Positions 48,836 through 58,140 of a DNA stretch of 64,000 bases are shown here, one piece after another (the stretch's first letter is position 1; each line of letters opens with the position of its first letter). The stretch comes from Pseudomonas argentinensis (GTDB taxonomy: Bacteria; Pseudomonadota; Gammaproteobacteria; Pseudomonadales; Pseudomonadaceae), in the NCBI RefSeq assembly GCF_001839655.2, contig NZ_CP056087.1, forward strand, positions 1,116,001 to 1,180,000. The letters are read 5' to 3'. The notes beneath the pieces are model-generated. The model was not told the DNA's origin. It was given only the letters and a program-made list of their open reading frames with translations, and searched no databases. The translations under genes were made by a program, and so were the position numbers.

Positions 48836-50494
48836 ATGACTGACGCCACCGTGCAAAACGGTGCTTCGGCGACGCCTGCATTCCTGTCCAAGGAACGCAT
48901 CATCGCCAAGCCCGGTTTCAACCGCTGGCTGGTTCCGCCAGCTGCCCTCGCCATCCACCTGTGCATCGGCATGGCCTACGGGTTCTCCGTATTCTGGCTG
49001 CCACTGTCCAAGGCCATCGGTATCACCGCGCCAGTGGCGTGTGCGCCGGACATCGGGTTCTTCGAGCAGATCTTCGCCAGCAACTGCGACTGGCAGATCT
49101 CCATGCTGGGCTGGATCTACACCCTGTTCTTCGTGTTCCTGGGTTGCGCGGCTGCCGTATGGGGTGGCTGGCTGGAGCATGCAGGCCCGCGTAAGGCTGG
49201 CCTGGTTTCGGCGGTGTGCTGGTGTGGTGGTCTGCTGATCTCCGCGTTGGGTATCTATACCCACCAGATCTGGCTGATGTGGGTCGGTTCCGGTGTGATC
49301 GGTGGTATCGGTCTGGGCCTGGGCTACATCTCCCCGGTATCGACGCTGATCAAGTGGTTCCCGGACAAGCGCGGCATGGCGACCGGTATGGCCATCATGG
49401 GCTTCGGTGGCGGCGCGATGGTCGGTGCGCCCCTGGCGGCAGCGCTGATGGGCCACTTTGCCAGTGAAACCAGCGTCGGCGTATGGCAGAGCTTCGTGGT
49501 CATGGCGGTGATCTACTTCATCTTCATGGTCGGTGGCGCACTGGCCTACCGCGTTCCGCCAACCGGCTGGAAGCCTGCAGGCTGGGTCGCTCCGGCTGCC
49601 AAGGCCAACAACGCGATGATCACCAAGGGCCACGTCCACGTGAACACCGCGTGGAAAACCCCGCAATTCTGGTTGGTCTGGGCCGTACTGTGCCTGAACG
49701 TATCGGCCGGTATCGGCATCATCGGCATGGCCTCGCCCATGCTGCAGGAAGTCTTCGGCGGCAAGCTGATCGGCCTGAACGTGCCATTCAGCGAGCTGAA
49801 CGCCGCGCAGCTGGGCCAGATCGCCGCCATCGCGGCCGGCTTCACCGGTCTGCTGAGCCTGTTCAACATCGGTGGTCGTTTCTTCTGGGCTTCGTTCTCC
49901 GACCTGATCGGCCGCAAGGCGACCTACTTCGTGTTCTTCGCGCTGGGCTTCACCCTCTACGCGCTGGTTCCGTGGACCGGTCACCTGGGCAGCATCGCCC
50001 TGTTCGTGTTCGCCTTCTGCCTGATCCTGTCCATGTACGGCGGTGGCTTCGCGACCGTTCCGGCTTACCTGGCCGACCTGTTCGGTACCCAGATGGTCGG
50101 TGCGATCCACGGTCGCCTGCTGACTGCCTGGGCCTTCGCCGGCGTGCTGGGTCCGGTGCTGGTCAACTACCTGCGTGAGTATCAGCTGAGCATCGGCGTC
50201 GAGCGCGCTGCCGCTTACGACATCACCCTGTACATCCTCGCCGGCCTGCTGGTGCTGGGCTTCATCTGCAACCTGCTGGTCCGCCCTGTGGATCCGAAAT
50301 ACTTCATGACCGATGCAGAGCTGGCCGCCGAGCGCGCCCATGGCGAGAAATCCAAGCCGTCCGCTGCCGAACTGGAGTGGGCTGCCGATCCGTCGAGCAA
50401 GCCGCTGGTGATCGCTGCCTGGCTGGCCGTGGGTATCCCACTGGCCTGGGGCGTTTGGATCACCCTGCAGAAGACCGTCGTTCTGTTCCAGTAA
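48836..50494 (+). CDS. OFA-family MFS transporter (oxalate/formate-type antiporter)
   Basis: 552-residue inner-membrane transporter with about 12 helices plus one extra helix at the C-terminus ([18 protein letters not shown]). [17 protein letters not shown] and [20 protein letters not shown] match the oxalate:formate antiporter (OFA) branch of the major facilitator superfamily. The start ATG was chosen over a long upstream extension that reads as intergenic. It is monocistronic, followed by a terminator. Substrate cannot be set; small organic anions are likely. Confidence 0.85.
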   Translation: MTDATVQNGASATPAFLSKERIIAKPGFNRWLVPPAALAIHLCIGMAYGFSVFWLPLSKAIGITAPVACAPDIGFFEQIFASNCDWQISMLGWIYTLFFVFLGCAAAVWGGWLEHAGPRKAGLVSAVCWCGGLLISALGIYTHQIWLMWVGSGVIGGIGLGLGYISPVSTLIKWFPDKRGMATGMAIMGFGGGAMVGAPLAAALMGHFASETSVGVWQSFVVMAVIYFIFMVGGALAYRVPPTGWKPAGWVAPAAKANNAMITKGHVHVNTAWKTPQFWLVWAVLCLNVSAGIGIIGMASPMLQEVFGGKLIGLNVPFSELNAAQLGQIAAIAAGFTGLLSLFNIGGRFFWASFSDLIGRKATYFVFFALGFTLYALVPWTGHLGSIALFVFAFCLILSMYGGGFATVPAYLADLFGTQMVGAIHGRLLTAWAFAGVLGPVLVNYLREYQLSIGVERAAAYDITLYILAGLLVLGFICNLLVRPVDPKYFMTDAELAAERAHGEKSKPSAAELEWAADPSSKPLVIAAWLAVGIPLAWGVWITLQKTVVLFQ

Positions 50495-50511
50495 CAGACT
50501 CCGGTTTCAAC

Positions 50512-50549
50512 AATCCCGCCGACGCCTCGCGCGTCCGCGGGATTTTTTA
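50512..50549 (+). terminator. intrinsic terminator after the MFS gene
   Basis: AATCCCGC / GCGGGATT with an inner GACGC/GCGTC pair, then six T. Confidence 0.85.
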
Positions 50550-50645
50550 TGCGCGTCTTTTAATAAGGTCGCAAGGGCGAGCCCATTTCGACTGCGACCT
50601 CGGCATTTTTGCCGGACGGCTTTATAGCTTTGCCGCTTATCAGCC

Positions 50646-50651
50646 TATAAT
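50646..50651 (+). promoter_or_regulatory. putative -10 box of the his operon
   Basis: A perfect TATAAT 38 bp before the hisB ATG; TTTATA at 50621-50626 is a possible but wide-spaced -35. The terminator upstream makes a fresh promoter here necessary. Confidence 0.45.
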
Positions 50652-50688
50652 GTTCGCCCTTTCGCCCAACGATTTTGTGGAGCAGGTG

Positions 50689-51282
50689 ATGGCCGAACGT
50701 ACGGCATCCGTCGAGCGCAATACCCTGGAGACCCAGATCAAGGTCTCGATCAATCTGGATGGCAGCGGCAAGGCCAGCTTCGATACCGGTGTACCGTTCT
50801 TCGAGCACATGCTCGACCAGATCGCCCGCCATGGCTTGATCGACCTGGATATCTACTGCAAGGGTGACCTGCACATCGACGCTCACCACACCGTCGAAGA
50901 CGTCGGCATCACCCTCGGCCAGGCGTTCGCCAGGGCCGTCGGCGACAAGAAGGGCATGACCCGTTACGGCCATTCCTACGTGCCGCTGGACGAAGCGCTG
51001 TCGCGCGTGGTGATCGACTTCTCCGGTCGCCCGGGCCTGCAGATGCACGTGCCGTTCACCCGTGCGGTGGTCGGCGGCTTCGATGTCGACCTGTTCCAGG
51101 AATTCTTCCAGGGCTTCGTCAACCACGCCCAGGTCAGCCTGCACATCGACAACCTGCGCGGTGTGAACACCCACCACCAGATCGAGACCGTGTTCAAGGC
51201 TTTCGGTCGCGCCCTGCGTATGGCGGTCGAACTCGACCCGCGCATGGCCGGGCAGATGCCGTCGACCAAGGGCGTGCTCTGA
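50689..51282 (+). CDS. hisB: imidazoleglycerol-phosphate dehydratase
   Basis: 197-residue histidine-pathway enzyme. Metal-binding His-rich motifs: [25 protein letters not shown], and [18 protein letters not shown]. Monofunctional form, as in Pseudomonas (no phosphatase domain). GGAG upstream of the chosen ATG. Its stop overlaps the hisH start. Confidence 0.97.
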   Translation: MAERTASVERNTLETQIKVSINLDGSGKASFDTGVPFFEHMLDQIARHGLIDLDIYCKGDLHIDAHHTVEDVGITLGQAFARAVGDKKGMTRYGHSYVPLDEALSRVVIDFSGRPGLQMHVPFTRAVVGGFDVDLFQEFFQGFVNHAQVSLHIDNLRGVNTHHQIETVFKAFGRALRMAVELDPRMAGQMPSTKGVL

Positions 51283-51920
51283 TGCAGACGGTAGCCGTCA
51301 TCGACTACGGCATGGGCAACCTGCATTCGGTGTCCAAGGCCCTCGAGCACGTGGGCGCTGGTCGTGTGCTGGTGACCAGCGATGCCCAGGTGATCCGTGA
51401 AGCCGACCGCGTGGTGTTTCCCGGGGTCGGCGCGATCCGCGACTGCATGGCCGAGATCCGGCGCCTGGGCTTCGACGAACTGGTTCGCGAAGTCAGTCAG
51501 GACCGTCCGTTTCTCGGTATCTGCGTGGGCATGCAAGCGCTGCTCGAGCGCAGTGAAGAGAACGACGGGGTCGACTGCATCGGTCTGTTTCCCGGCCAGG
51601 TGCGCTTCTTCGGCAAGGACATGGTCGAGGACGGCGAGCCGCTGAAAGTCCCCCATATGGGCTGGAACGAGGTGAGCCAGGCAGTCAAGCATCCGCTGTG
51701 GCACAACATCCCCGAGCAGGCGCGTTTCTACTTCGTGCACAGCTACTACATCGAGGCGGCCAAGGCGCAGCAGGTGGTTGGCCGTGGCCATTACGGCAAG
51801 GACTTCGCCGCGGCCCTGGCCGACGGCTCGCGCTTCGCCGTGCAGTTCCACCCGGAGAAGAGCCACACCCATGGCCTGCAGCTGCTGCAGAACTTCGCCG
51901 CCTGGGATGGCCGCTGGTAG
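51282..51920 (+). CDS. hisH: imidazole glycerol phosphate synthase, glutaminase subunit
   Basis: 212-residue class I glutamine amidotransferase that feeds ammonia to HisF. Catalytic Cys in [12 protein letters not shown], His and Glu in [13 protein letters not shown]-terminal [12 protein letters not shown]. Start shares a base with the hisB stop. Confidence 0.97.
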   Translation: MQTVAVIDYGMGNLHSVSKALEHVGAGRVLVTSDAQVIREADRVVFPGVGAIRDCMAEIRRLGFDELVREVSQDRPFLGICVGMQALLERSEENDGVDCIGLFPGQVRFFGKDMVEDGEPLKVPHMGWNEVSQAVKHPLWHNIPEQARFYFVHSYYIEAAKAQQVVGRGHYGKDFAAALADGSRFAVQFHPEKSHTHGLQLLQNFAAWDGRW

Positions 51921-52175
51921 ATGGCACGGCTCAAGAGCCCGGTGCTGACGCTCACGCCCGAGCAGGAGAGCGATGCGGTGCACAAGCTGCAGCGCTTTCT
52001 GAGCGCGCGCTTCGAACTGCAGCTGGGCTCCTTCGAGGTGCTGGAACTGCTCGAACTGTTCAGCCGCGATATCGCCCCGCATTACTACAACCGAGCGGTC
52101 AATGACGCGCACAGCCTGTTGCGCGAGCGCTTCGAAAGTCTCGAAGTCGACCTGTGGGCGCTCGAGAAAGACTGA
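51921..52175 (+). CDS. DUF2164 family protein
   Basis: 84 residues. LTPEQESDAVHKLQRFLSARF, LGSFEVLELLELFSRDIAPHYYN, and a C-terminal DVDLWALEK-like ending (LEVDLWALEKD) are the DUF2164 signature. Function unknown. It begins right after the hisH stop, inside the his operon, a position kept in other pseudomonads as I recall. Confidence 0.85.
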   Translation: MARLKSPVLTLTPEQESDAVHKLQRFLSARFELQLGSFEVLELLELFSRDIAPHYYNRAVNDAHSLLRERFESLEVDLWALEKD

Positions 52176-52213
52176 TTTCAGCTACGGCTGACTGAACTAG
52201 ATAAGGTGTGCAG

Positions 52214-52972
52214 ATGCTGATTATCCCCGCTATCGACCTCAAGGACGGCGCCTGCGTGCGTCTGCGCCAGGGCCGCATGGAAGACTCCACGGTGTTCTCC
52301 GATGACCCGGTGAGCATGGCCGCCAAGTGGGTCGAGGGGGGCTGCCGCCGTCTGCACCTGGTCGACCTCAATGGCGCCTTCGAAGGCCAGCCGGTCAATG
52401 GCGAGGTGGTCACCGCCATCGCCAGGCGCTACCCGACCTTGCCGATCCAGATCGGTGGCGGCATCCGCTCGCTGGAAACCATCGAGCACTACGTCAAGGC
52501 GGGCGTCAGCTACGTGATCATCGGCACCAAGGCGGTGAAGGATCCGCAATTCGTCACCGACGCCTGCAAGGCCTTCCCGGGCAAGGTCATCGTCGGCCTG
52601 GACGCCAAGGACGGTTTCGTCGCCACCGACGGCTGGGCCGAAGTCAGCAGCGTGCAGGCCACCGACCTGGCCAGGCGTTTCGAGGCCGATGGCGTCTCGG
52701 CGATCGTCTACACCGATATCGCCAAGGACGGCATGATGCAGGGCTGCAACGTCGAAGCCACCGCCGCGCTGGCGGCCGCCAGCCGCATCCCGGTGATCGC
52801 CTCCGGCGGCATCCACAACCTGGGCGATATCGAGAAGTTGCTGCTGGCCCGCGCGCCTGGCATCGTCGGCGCCATCACTGGCCGCGCGATCTACGAAGGC
52901 ACCCTGGACGTGGCCGAGGCGCAGGCGTTCTGCGATGCAGCTGCAAGCGGCAAGCCACAGGCGGCAAGATAA
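52214..52972 (+). CDS. hisA: phosphoribosylformimino-AICAR phosphate isomerase
   Basis: 252-residue TIM-barrel isomerase of histidine synthesis. [17 protein letters not shown] with the catalytic Asp8, [19 protein letters not shown] with the second Asp, and a C-terminal phosphate site [10 protein letters not shown]. The start ATG has AGGT upstream; a GTG two codons earlier is unneeded. The last ten or so residues ([11 protein letters not shown]) are encoded by an intergenic repeat and extend past the usual end. Confidence 0.96.
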   Translation: MLIIPAIDLKDGACVRLRQGRMEDSTVFSDDPVSMAAKWVEGGCRRLHLVDLNGAFEGQPVNGEVVTAIARRYPTLPIQIGGGIRSLETIEHYVKAGVSYVIIGTKAVKDPQFVTDACKAFPGKVIVGLDAKDGFVATDGWAEVSSVQATDLARRFEADGVSAIVYTDIAKDGMMQGCNVEATAALAAASRIPVIASGGIHNLGDIEKLLLARAPGIVGAITGRAIYEGTLDVAEAQAFCDAAASGKPQAAR

Positions 52973-53026
52973 AGCGCTGCCCGCTCAGGCTTCTGCTTGC
53001 AGCCTGAGGCTTGCAGCTTGCAGCTG
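52938..53026. repeat. long inverted repeat at the hisA-hisF junction
   Basis: CAGCTGCAAGC (52938-52948) and GCTTGCAGCTG (53016-53026) are exact complements with related GCAAGC/GCTTGC copies between. Such CTTGCAGCTTGCAGC palindromes are a common dispersed element between Pseudomonas genes. Here it reaches into the hisA 3' end and supplies its last codons and stop. Confidence 0.65.
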
Positions 53027-53043
53027 TTTTTCGGAGAAAAAGC

Positions 53044-53814
53044 ATGGCATTGGCTAAACGCATCATCCCCTGTCTGGACGTGGACAACGGCCGTGTGGTC
53101 AAGGGCGTCAAGTTCGAGAACATCCGCGATGCCGGGGACCCGGTGGAGATCGCCCGACGCTACGACGAGCAGGGTGCCGACGAGATCACCTTTCTCGATA
53201 TCACCGCCAGCGTCGATGGCCGCGACACCACGCTGCACACCGTCGAGCGCATGGCCAGCCAGGTGTTCATCCCGCTGACCGTGGGCGGCGGCGTGCGCAG
53301 CGTGGCGGACATCCGCAACCTGCTCAACGCCGGTGCCGACAAGGTGTCGATCAACACCGCCGCGGTGTTCACCCCCGAGTTCGTCGGCGAGGCGGCCTCG
53401 CGCTTCGGTTCGCAGTGCATCGTGGTGGCCATCGACGCCAAGCAGGTGTCCGGCCCGGGCGAAGCACCGCGTTGGGAAATCTTCACCCACGGTGGCCGCA
53501 AGCCGACCGGGCTGGACGCCGTGCAGTGGGCGATGAAGATGGAAGGGCTAGGCGCCGGCGAAATCCTGCTCACCAGCATGGATCAGGACGGCGTCAAGAG
53601 CGGCTATGACCTGGGCGTGACCCGCGCCATCAGCGAGGCGGTCGGCATTCCGGTGATCGCTTCCGGCGGCGTCGGCAACCTGCAGCACCTGGCCGATGGC
53701 ATCATCGAGGGCAAGGCCGCCGCGGTGCTGGCGGCGAGCATCTTCCACTTCGGCGAGTACACCGTGCCCGAGGCCAAGGCCTATATGGCCAGCCGCGGCA
53801 TCGTCATGCGCTGA
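53044..53814 (+). CDS. hisF: imidazole glycerol phosphate synthase, cyclase subunit
   Basis: 256-residue TIM barrel that closes the imidazole ring with ammonia from His[19 protein letters not shown] with Asp11, [35 protein letters not shown] with Asp130-type catalytic residue, and ASGGVGN. The ATG with GGAG upstream was chosen over an extension encoded in the repeat. Last gene of this his cluster. Confidence 0.97.
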   Translation: MALAKRIIPCLDVDNGRVVKGVKFENIRDAGDPVEIARRYDEQGADEITFLDITASVDGRDTTLHTVERMASQVFIPLTVGGGVRSVADIRNLLNAGADKVSINTAAVFTPEFVGEAASRFGSQCIVVAIDAKQVSGPGEAPRWEIFTHGGRKPTGLDAVQWAMKMEGLGAGEILLTSMDQDGVKSGYDLGVTRAISEAVGIPVIASGGVGNLQHLADGIIEGKAAAVLAASIFHFGEYTVPEAKAYMASRGIVMR

Positions 53815-54015
53815 GAGGCTGGTGGGGGCGCTGCTCCCAAGTTGGTGCAATTGCCCTTTTGGATGCCCGCTAATGGCGCTAAGCTAGCATCCGTGTGACA
53901 AGGATCGGGTCAAGCAAGAGCGTCTAGCTCGCCACTTCTGCCCAACCGCCCGGTCACGCCGGGCGCTACCTTTCCGGCCGCCCGTCAACGCTTTGAATGA
54001 CAGGTAGTCCAGTAC

Positions 54016-54771
54016 ATGTGCAAACGTCTGTGGTTGGCAGCGGCAAGTGCCCTGCTCTTGATGGCATCGGCGGCACGCGCCGAAATCGACCCGAACTACA
54101 ACGTGGTGTTGCTGACGGAAAACTTCCCGCCGTACAACATGGCGATCAACGGCAAGAACTTCGCCCAGGAAGACAACGTTGATGGCATCGCCGTCGACGT
54201 GGTGCGTGAAATGTTCAAGCGCGCCGGCATCAAGTACAGCCTGACCTTGCGCTTTCCCTGGGATCGCATCTACAAGCTGGCGCTGGAGAAACCCGACTAC
54301 GGCGTGTTCGTGACCGCGCGCTTGCCCGAGCGCGAGGCGCTGTTCAAGTGGGTCGGCCCCATCGGCCCGGACGACTGGGTGCTGCTGGCCCGCGGTGACA
54401 GCAAGCTGGTGGTGAACAACCTGCAGCAGGCCAGGCAGTATCGCATTGGCGCCTACAAGGGCGACGCCATCGCCGAGCACCTCGAGAAGGAGGGCCTGCA
54501 GCCCGTGACCTCGCTGCGCGACCAGGAGAATGCCAAGAAGCTGATGGCCGGGCAGATCGACCTGTGGGCCACCGGTGACCCGGCAGGCCGCTACCTGGCG
54601 CGCCAGGAAGGCGTCAGCGGGCTGAAGACCGTGCTGCGTTTCAACAGCGCGCAGCTGTATCTGGCCCTCAACAAGGAGGTGCCGGACGAGGTGGTACAGA
54701 AGCTGCAATCGGAACTGGACAAGATGCGCGCTGAGGGGATCGTCGACAGTATCCTCAACAGCTATCTTTAG
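54016..54771 (+). CDS. periplasmic binding protein, amino-acid type (first of a tandem pair)
   Basis: 251 residues with a signal peptide (LWLAAASALLLMASAARAE) and a type II binding fold (NVVLLTENFPPYNMAINGKNF, VDVVREMFKRAGIKYSLTLRF, ALFKWVGPIGPDDWVLL). It is about two-thirds identical by eye to the next gene and related to the gene at 17853. No transporter genes adjoin. ENFPPYNM is the usual ligand-site start of the family. The substrate is unknown. Confidence 0.82.
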   Translation: MCKRLWLAAASALLLMASAARAEIDPNYNVVLLTENFPPYNMAINGKNFAQEDNVDGIAVDVVREMFKRAGIKYSLTLRFPWDRIYKLALEKPDYGVFVTARLPEREALFKWVGPIGPDDWVLLARGDSKLVVNNLQQARQYRIGAYKGDAIAEHLEKEGLQPVTSLRDQENAKKLMAGQIDLWATGDPAGRYLARQEGVSGLKTVLRFNSAQLYLALNKEVPDEVVQKLQSELDKMRAEGIVDSILNSYL

Positions 54772-54945
54772 CCCTGAGCGTTAGAAGGGCACGCCAAGTC
54801 GCTGAGGGGCGCTGGCGTGGCGATGATTCGGCGTTCATGCTGCCGCGTACTCCGTGCGTAAGGCAGCCACCGCCAGGACGGGGGTGGTGCGAAGTTCGGC
54901 AGGAGGCCGCCAACCATAATCATAACCACGTGGCGGGGACGACAG

Positions 54946-55701
54946 ATGTTGAACACATTGAAGATCATTGCACTAATCGGACTGACCTTGGTTGCTTGTG
55001 CGACCCGGGCCGAACTGCCCGCCGATTACAAGGTGGTGCTGCTGACCGAGAACTTCCCGCCGTTCAACATGGCGGTGGACGACAAGAACTTCGCCCGTGA
55101 CGATGGCATCGACGGTATCAACGCCGAGATCGTCCGCGAGATGTTCAAGCGCGCCGGCATCAAATACAGCCTGACCCTGCGCTTTCCGTGGGATCGCCTG
55201 TACAAGCTGACCCTCGACAAGCCCAACTACGGGCTGTTCTCCACCACCTTCACCCCCGAGCGCCAGCCGCTGTTCAAATGGGTTGGCCCGTTGGCCAAGA
55301 CCGGCTGGGTGCTGCTCTCGGCGCCGGGTAATAACCTGACCGTGAAGAGCCTCAAGGACGCCGGACAGTACACCGTCGGCGCCTACAAGAACGACGCGGT
55401 GAGCCAGCACCTGGAAAGCCAGGGCCTGGCGCCGGTCAATGCCCTGCGTGACCAGGAGAACGTCAAGAAGCTCACCAGTGGCAAGATCGACCTGTGGGCC
55501 ACCACCGACCCGGTCGGCCGTTACCTGGCCAAGCAGGAGGGCGTCAGCGGGCTGAATACCGTGCTGCGCTTCAACGAGGCGGAGCTGTACCTGGCCTTGA
55601 ACAAGGACACCCCGGACGAGGTGGTGCAGCGCCTGCAAAAGGCCCTCGACGAGATGCGTAACGAAGGCTTCATCGACGAGATGACCAACAACTACCTGTA
55701 A
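54946..55701 (+). CDS. periplasmic binding protein, amino-acid type (second of a tandem pair)
   Basis: 251 residues, same length and layout as its neighbour: signal peptide (IIALIGLTLVACATRAE), VVLLTENFPPFNMAVDDKNF, EMFKRAGIKYSLTLRFPWDR, DLWATTDPVGRYLAKQEGVS. Differences cluster in the middle (FSTTFTPERQPLFKWVGPLAKTG against FVTARLPEREALFKWVGPIGPDD), so binding preference may have diverged. The Cys at the end of the signal region (VACATRA) is followed by a normal AXA-type site, so lipid attachment is not expected. Confidence 0.82.
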   Translation: MLNTLKIIALIGLTLVACATRAELPADYKVVLLTENFPPFNMAVDDKNFARDDGIDGINAEIVREMFKRAGIKYSLTLRFPWDRLYKLTLDKPNYGLFSTTFTPERQPLFKWVGPLAKTGWVLLSAPGNNLTVKSLKDAGQYTVGAYKNDAVSQHLESQGLAPVNALRDQENVKKLTSGKIDLWATTDPVGRYLAKQEGVSGLNTVLRFNEAELYLALNKDTPDEVVQRLQKALDEMRNEGFIDEMTNNYL

Positions 55702-55884
55702 GCTGCGCCAGGCAAAGCCGGCACGGCTGATCGCTGTGGTGGGCTTTCTTTCGGTTCTTCTTGGAATCTCGGGAGAGTCAGTCTTGATACCGGACTGGCA
55801 AGTTTGAGTGCGTATCACTTAGCACCATCCTTTACCGCGTCTGCTGAACCTTTGTGTTGCGCCCCTTACGGGCGCCACACCTTT

Positions 55885-55943
55885 ATTCGCTCCGCTCACC
55901 CTTCGGGCCAGCCTGCGGCTGTTACTGCGCTTCGCTACGTTTC
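55885..55943. repeat. 58-bp intergenic repeat, copy 1
   Basis: Begins ATTCGCTCCGCTCACCC, contains CGGGCCAGCC and GGCTGTTACTGC, and ends CTTCGCTACGTTT. See also 56013 and 56192. Confidence 0.8.
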
Positions 55944-56012
55944 TCTGCTTGCCCAAGAAAGGTGTGCCAAAGAAGGGCACCCCGACATCCGGGTTTCGCT
56001 GCGCGAAACTTG

Positions 56013-56070
56013 ATTCGCTTTGCTCACCCTGCGGGCCAGCCTTCGGCTGTTACTCCGCTTCGCTGCGTTT
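56013..56070. repeat. 58-bp intergenic repeat, copy 2
   Basis: ATTCGCTTTGCTCACCC, CGGGCCAGCC, TTCGGCTGTTACTCC, CTTCGCTGCGTTT; nearly identical to copies 1 and 3. Confidence 0.8.
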
Positions 56071-56191
56071 CCTCGCTCCGGCGCCGCTCCGGGGGCCGGC
56101 TTACATGGGCCATCCCTGGCCCATTAAGCGGGGCCGCCATCGGTATGTCGCCGCGTCCATGCGGCTCGTCCCCCTACACGACACCTCCACT

Positions 56192-56249
56192 ACTCGCTGC
56201 GCTCGCCCTACGGGCCAGCCTTCGGCTGTTACTCCGCTTCGCTACGTTT
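56192..56249. repeat. 58-bp intergenic repeat, copy 3
   Basis: ACTCGCTGCGCTCGCCC, CGGGCCAGCC, TTCGGCTGTTACTCC, CTTCGCTACGTTT. Confidence 0.8.
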
Positions 56250-56532
56250 CGGCCTCCTGACGGGACCGGAGCGCGAGCTTGCGAGATTTCCACGGGCTCA
56301 AGCTCGGCGGCGTCTGTTTTTGCTTTTGCTCTCGAGCTGCGATCGTACAGGCGACGCCCAATTCCCCTTCAGGAGGCCGATTGGAATCGCCACGTAAGGG
56401 TTGAGCGACATGGATGTCGCGAGAGCTGCGATGGGCCAGGGATGGCACTTCGCAGCGTGCCCCTGGAGTGGTGATGGAATGAGGGAACCCCGGCGCAGCC
56501 GGGGCCGTATGTAGGGGTGTGTTTCTTTGCTT

Positions 56533-56558
56533 ACTTTCTTTGCACAAGCAAAGAAAGT
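56533..56558. repeat. ACTTTCTTTG hairpin of the repeat block
   Basis: ACTTTCTTTG and CAAAGAAAGT, an exact 10-bp inverted repeat with a 6-base loop; preceded by GTTTCTTTGCTT. A common partner of the repeats above. Confidence 0.7.
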
Positions 56559-56743
56559 GAGGCGCCCGTAAGGGGCGATACCCATACGGCCAGGCGGCGT
56601 GCTAACGGAGAGTGCCAAGTCAGCGGCAGCTAACACTTATTGCCAGTCCGGTCTCAACCAAGCATTCCCCAAAAATGCGAGGAACCTTCCTTTTGCCCAT
56701 CGCAAGGCCTGCAGTATGGGCGCGGCGCTGCCCATGGCCAACA

Positions 56744-56779
56744 AAAAGCCCCGGTGCAGCTTCCTGCGCCGGGGCTTTT
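56744..56779 (-). terminator. intrinsic terminator downstream of ctpA
   Basis: AAAAGCCCCGG and CCGGGGCTTTT with T runs on both strands; ends ctpA on minus and may stop plus-strand read-through. Confidence 0.88.
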
Positions 56780-56794
56780 GAGGGCGGCCGATGA

Positions 56795-58108
56795 TTAGTC
56801 GGCGCGGGTGACGTTCAGGCCCTTGAGCAGGTTCAGGGCCTGGCTCAGCTGGTAGTCGTCGTCCTGCGGGCGGGCCGCCTTGCCGGGTGCGCCCTGGCTT
56901 GGCCGGTCGGCGCCGCCGTTGCCGTTGCCCAGGTGACCTTGCAGGTCGGCTTCCTTGAGGCTTGGGTCGTCGCTTTCGCGGGTCAGCTTGGCGCGCGCCA
57001 CCTCGACGTCCGGGACGATGCCCTGGGCCTGGATGGAGCGGCCGTTGGGCGTGAAGTACAGCGCGGTGGTGATCTTCAGGGCGCGGTCGTTGTTCAGCGG
57101 CAGCACGGTCTGTACCGAGCCCTTGCCGAAGCTGTCGGTGCCCATGACGATGCCACGCTTGTGGTCCTGCAGGGCGCCGGCGACGATCTCCGAGGCCGAG
57201 GCGCTGCCGCCGTTGATCAGTACCACCAGCGGCACGCCTTCGCTGGCGTCCAGCGGGTCGGCGGAGAAGCGCAGCTCCGAGTTGGGGATGCGTCCCTTGG
57301 TGTAGACGATCAGGCCCTTCTTGAGGAAGTGGTCGGCCACTTCCACGGCCGACTGCAGCACGCCGCCCGGGTTGTTGCGCAGGTCGAGCACCAGGCCGCT
57401 GAGCTTCTTGCCGTTTTCCTTGCGCAGCTTGTTCAGGGCCTTGCCGACTTCCTCGCCGGTGTTGACCTGGAACTGGGTGACGCGGATGTAGCCATAGCCC
57501 GGGTCGATCATCTGACTGCGCACGCTGGTGACCTTGATCACTGCGCGGGTCAGCTCGACGTCGAACGGCTTGCCGCCTTCACGCACCAGGGTCAGGACGA
57601 TCTTGCTGCCGGCCTTGCCGCGCATCTTCTCCACGGCTTCCATCATCGACTGGCCCTTGGTGGGCTTGCCATCGATCTTGACGATCAGGTCGCCGGGGTG
57701 GATGCCGGCCTTGGAGGCCGGCGTGTCATCGATGGGCGAAACCACCTTGATGAAGCCGTCTTCGGTGCCCACTTCGATACCCAGGCCGCCGAACTCACCG
57801 CTGGTGCTTTCCTGCAGCTCGGCGAAGGCTTTCGGGTCGAGGTAGGCCGAATGCGGGTCGAGGTTGCTGAGCATGCCCTTGATGGCGTTCTCCAGCAGTT
57901 CCTTGTCGGTGACCGGCTCGACGTAGGCGGCCTTGATGCGGTCCATCACCTCGGCGAAGGTGCGCAGCTCGTCCAGTGGCAGCGGGGCTGCATTCTGGTC
58001 GGCGGCCGGCGGCGGGCTGATCGGAGCCTGGTCGGCATGCAGCACAGGTGCGCCACCGAGCAGGGCAATCGCCAGGGCCAGGGAGGTGAGGCGGGACAGA
58101 TGCGGCAT
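56795..58108 (-). CDS. ctpA: carboxyl-terminal processing protease CtpA (S41)
   Basis: 437-residue periplasmic serine protease. Signal peptide (LALAIALLGGAPVLHAD), N-terminal helical region, PDZ domain (about 115-190; GIEVGTEDGFIKVVSPIDDT), S41 catalytic core with Ser in GGSASASEIVAGALQ and Lys in DSFGKGSVQT, and a Gly/Asp-rich tail. In P. aeruginosa CtpA degrades peptidoglycan hydrolases with the lipoprotein LbcA. It lies directly downstream of an EnvC-type gene, fitting a cell-wall role. Confidence 0.92.
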   Translation of the reverse strand: MPHLSRLTSLALAIALLGGAPVLHADQAPISPPPAADQNAAPLPLDELRTFAEVMDRIKAAYVEPVTDKELLENAIKGMLSNLDPHSAYLDPKAFAELQESTSGEFGGLGIEVGTEDGFIKVVSPIDDTPASKAGIHPGDLIVKIDGKPTKGQSMMEAVEKMRGKAGSKIVLTLVREGGKPFDVELTRAVIKVTSVRSQMIDPGYGYIRVTQFQVNTGEEVGKALNKLRKENGKKLSGLVLDLRNNPGGVLQSAVEVADHFLKKGLIVYTKGRIPNSELRFSADPLDASEGVPLVVLINGGSASASEIVAGALQDHKRGIVMGTDSFGKGSVQTVLPLNNDRALKITTALYFTPNGRSIQAQGIVPDVEVARAKLTRESDDPSLKEADLQGHLGNGNGGADRPSQGAPGKAARPQDDDYQLSQALNLLKGLNVTRAD

Positions 58109-58140
58109 TCGAACTAACTCCTACGACAATGAGGTGGCGC

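Larger units (their letters stand above)
55702..56743. other. 1.04-kb gene-free region full of repeats
   Basis: No coding sequence is convincing; open frames here follow the repeats. It contains three copies of a ~58-bp repeat, G/C-rich connecting sequence with internal small palindromes, and a hairpin at 56533-56558. Similar blocks are common between Pseudomonas genes as I recall. Confidence 0.7.

Noticed and set aside
55804..56474. Several overlapping open frames in the repeat block before ctpA
   Set aside because: Their translations are repeats of the nucleotide repeat itself (for example recurring SLRFLA-type strings) and lack ribosome sites.
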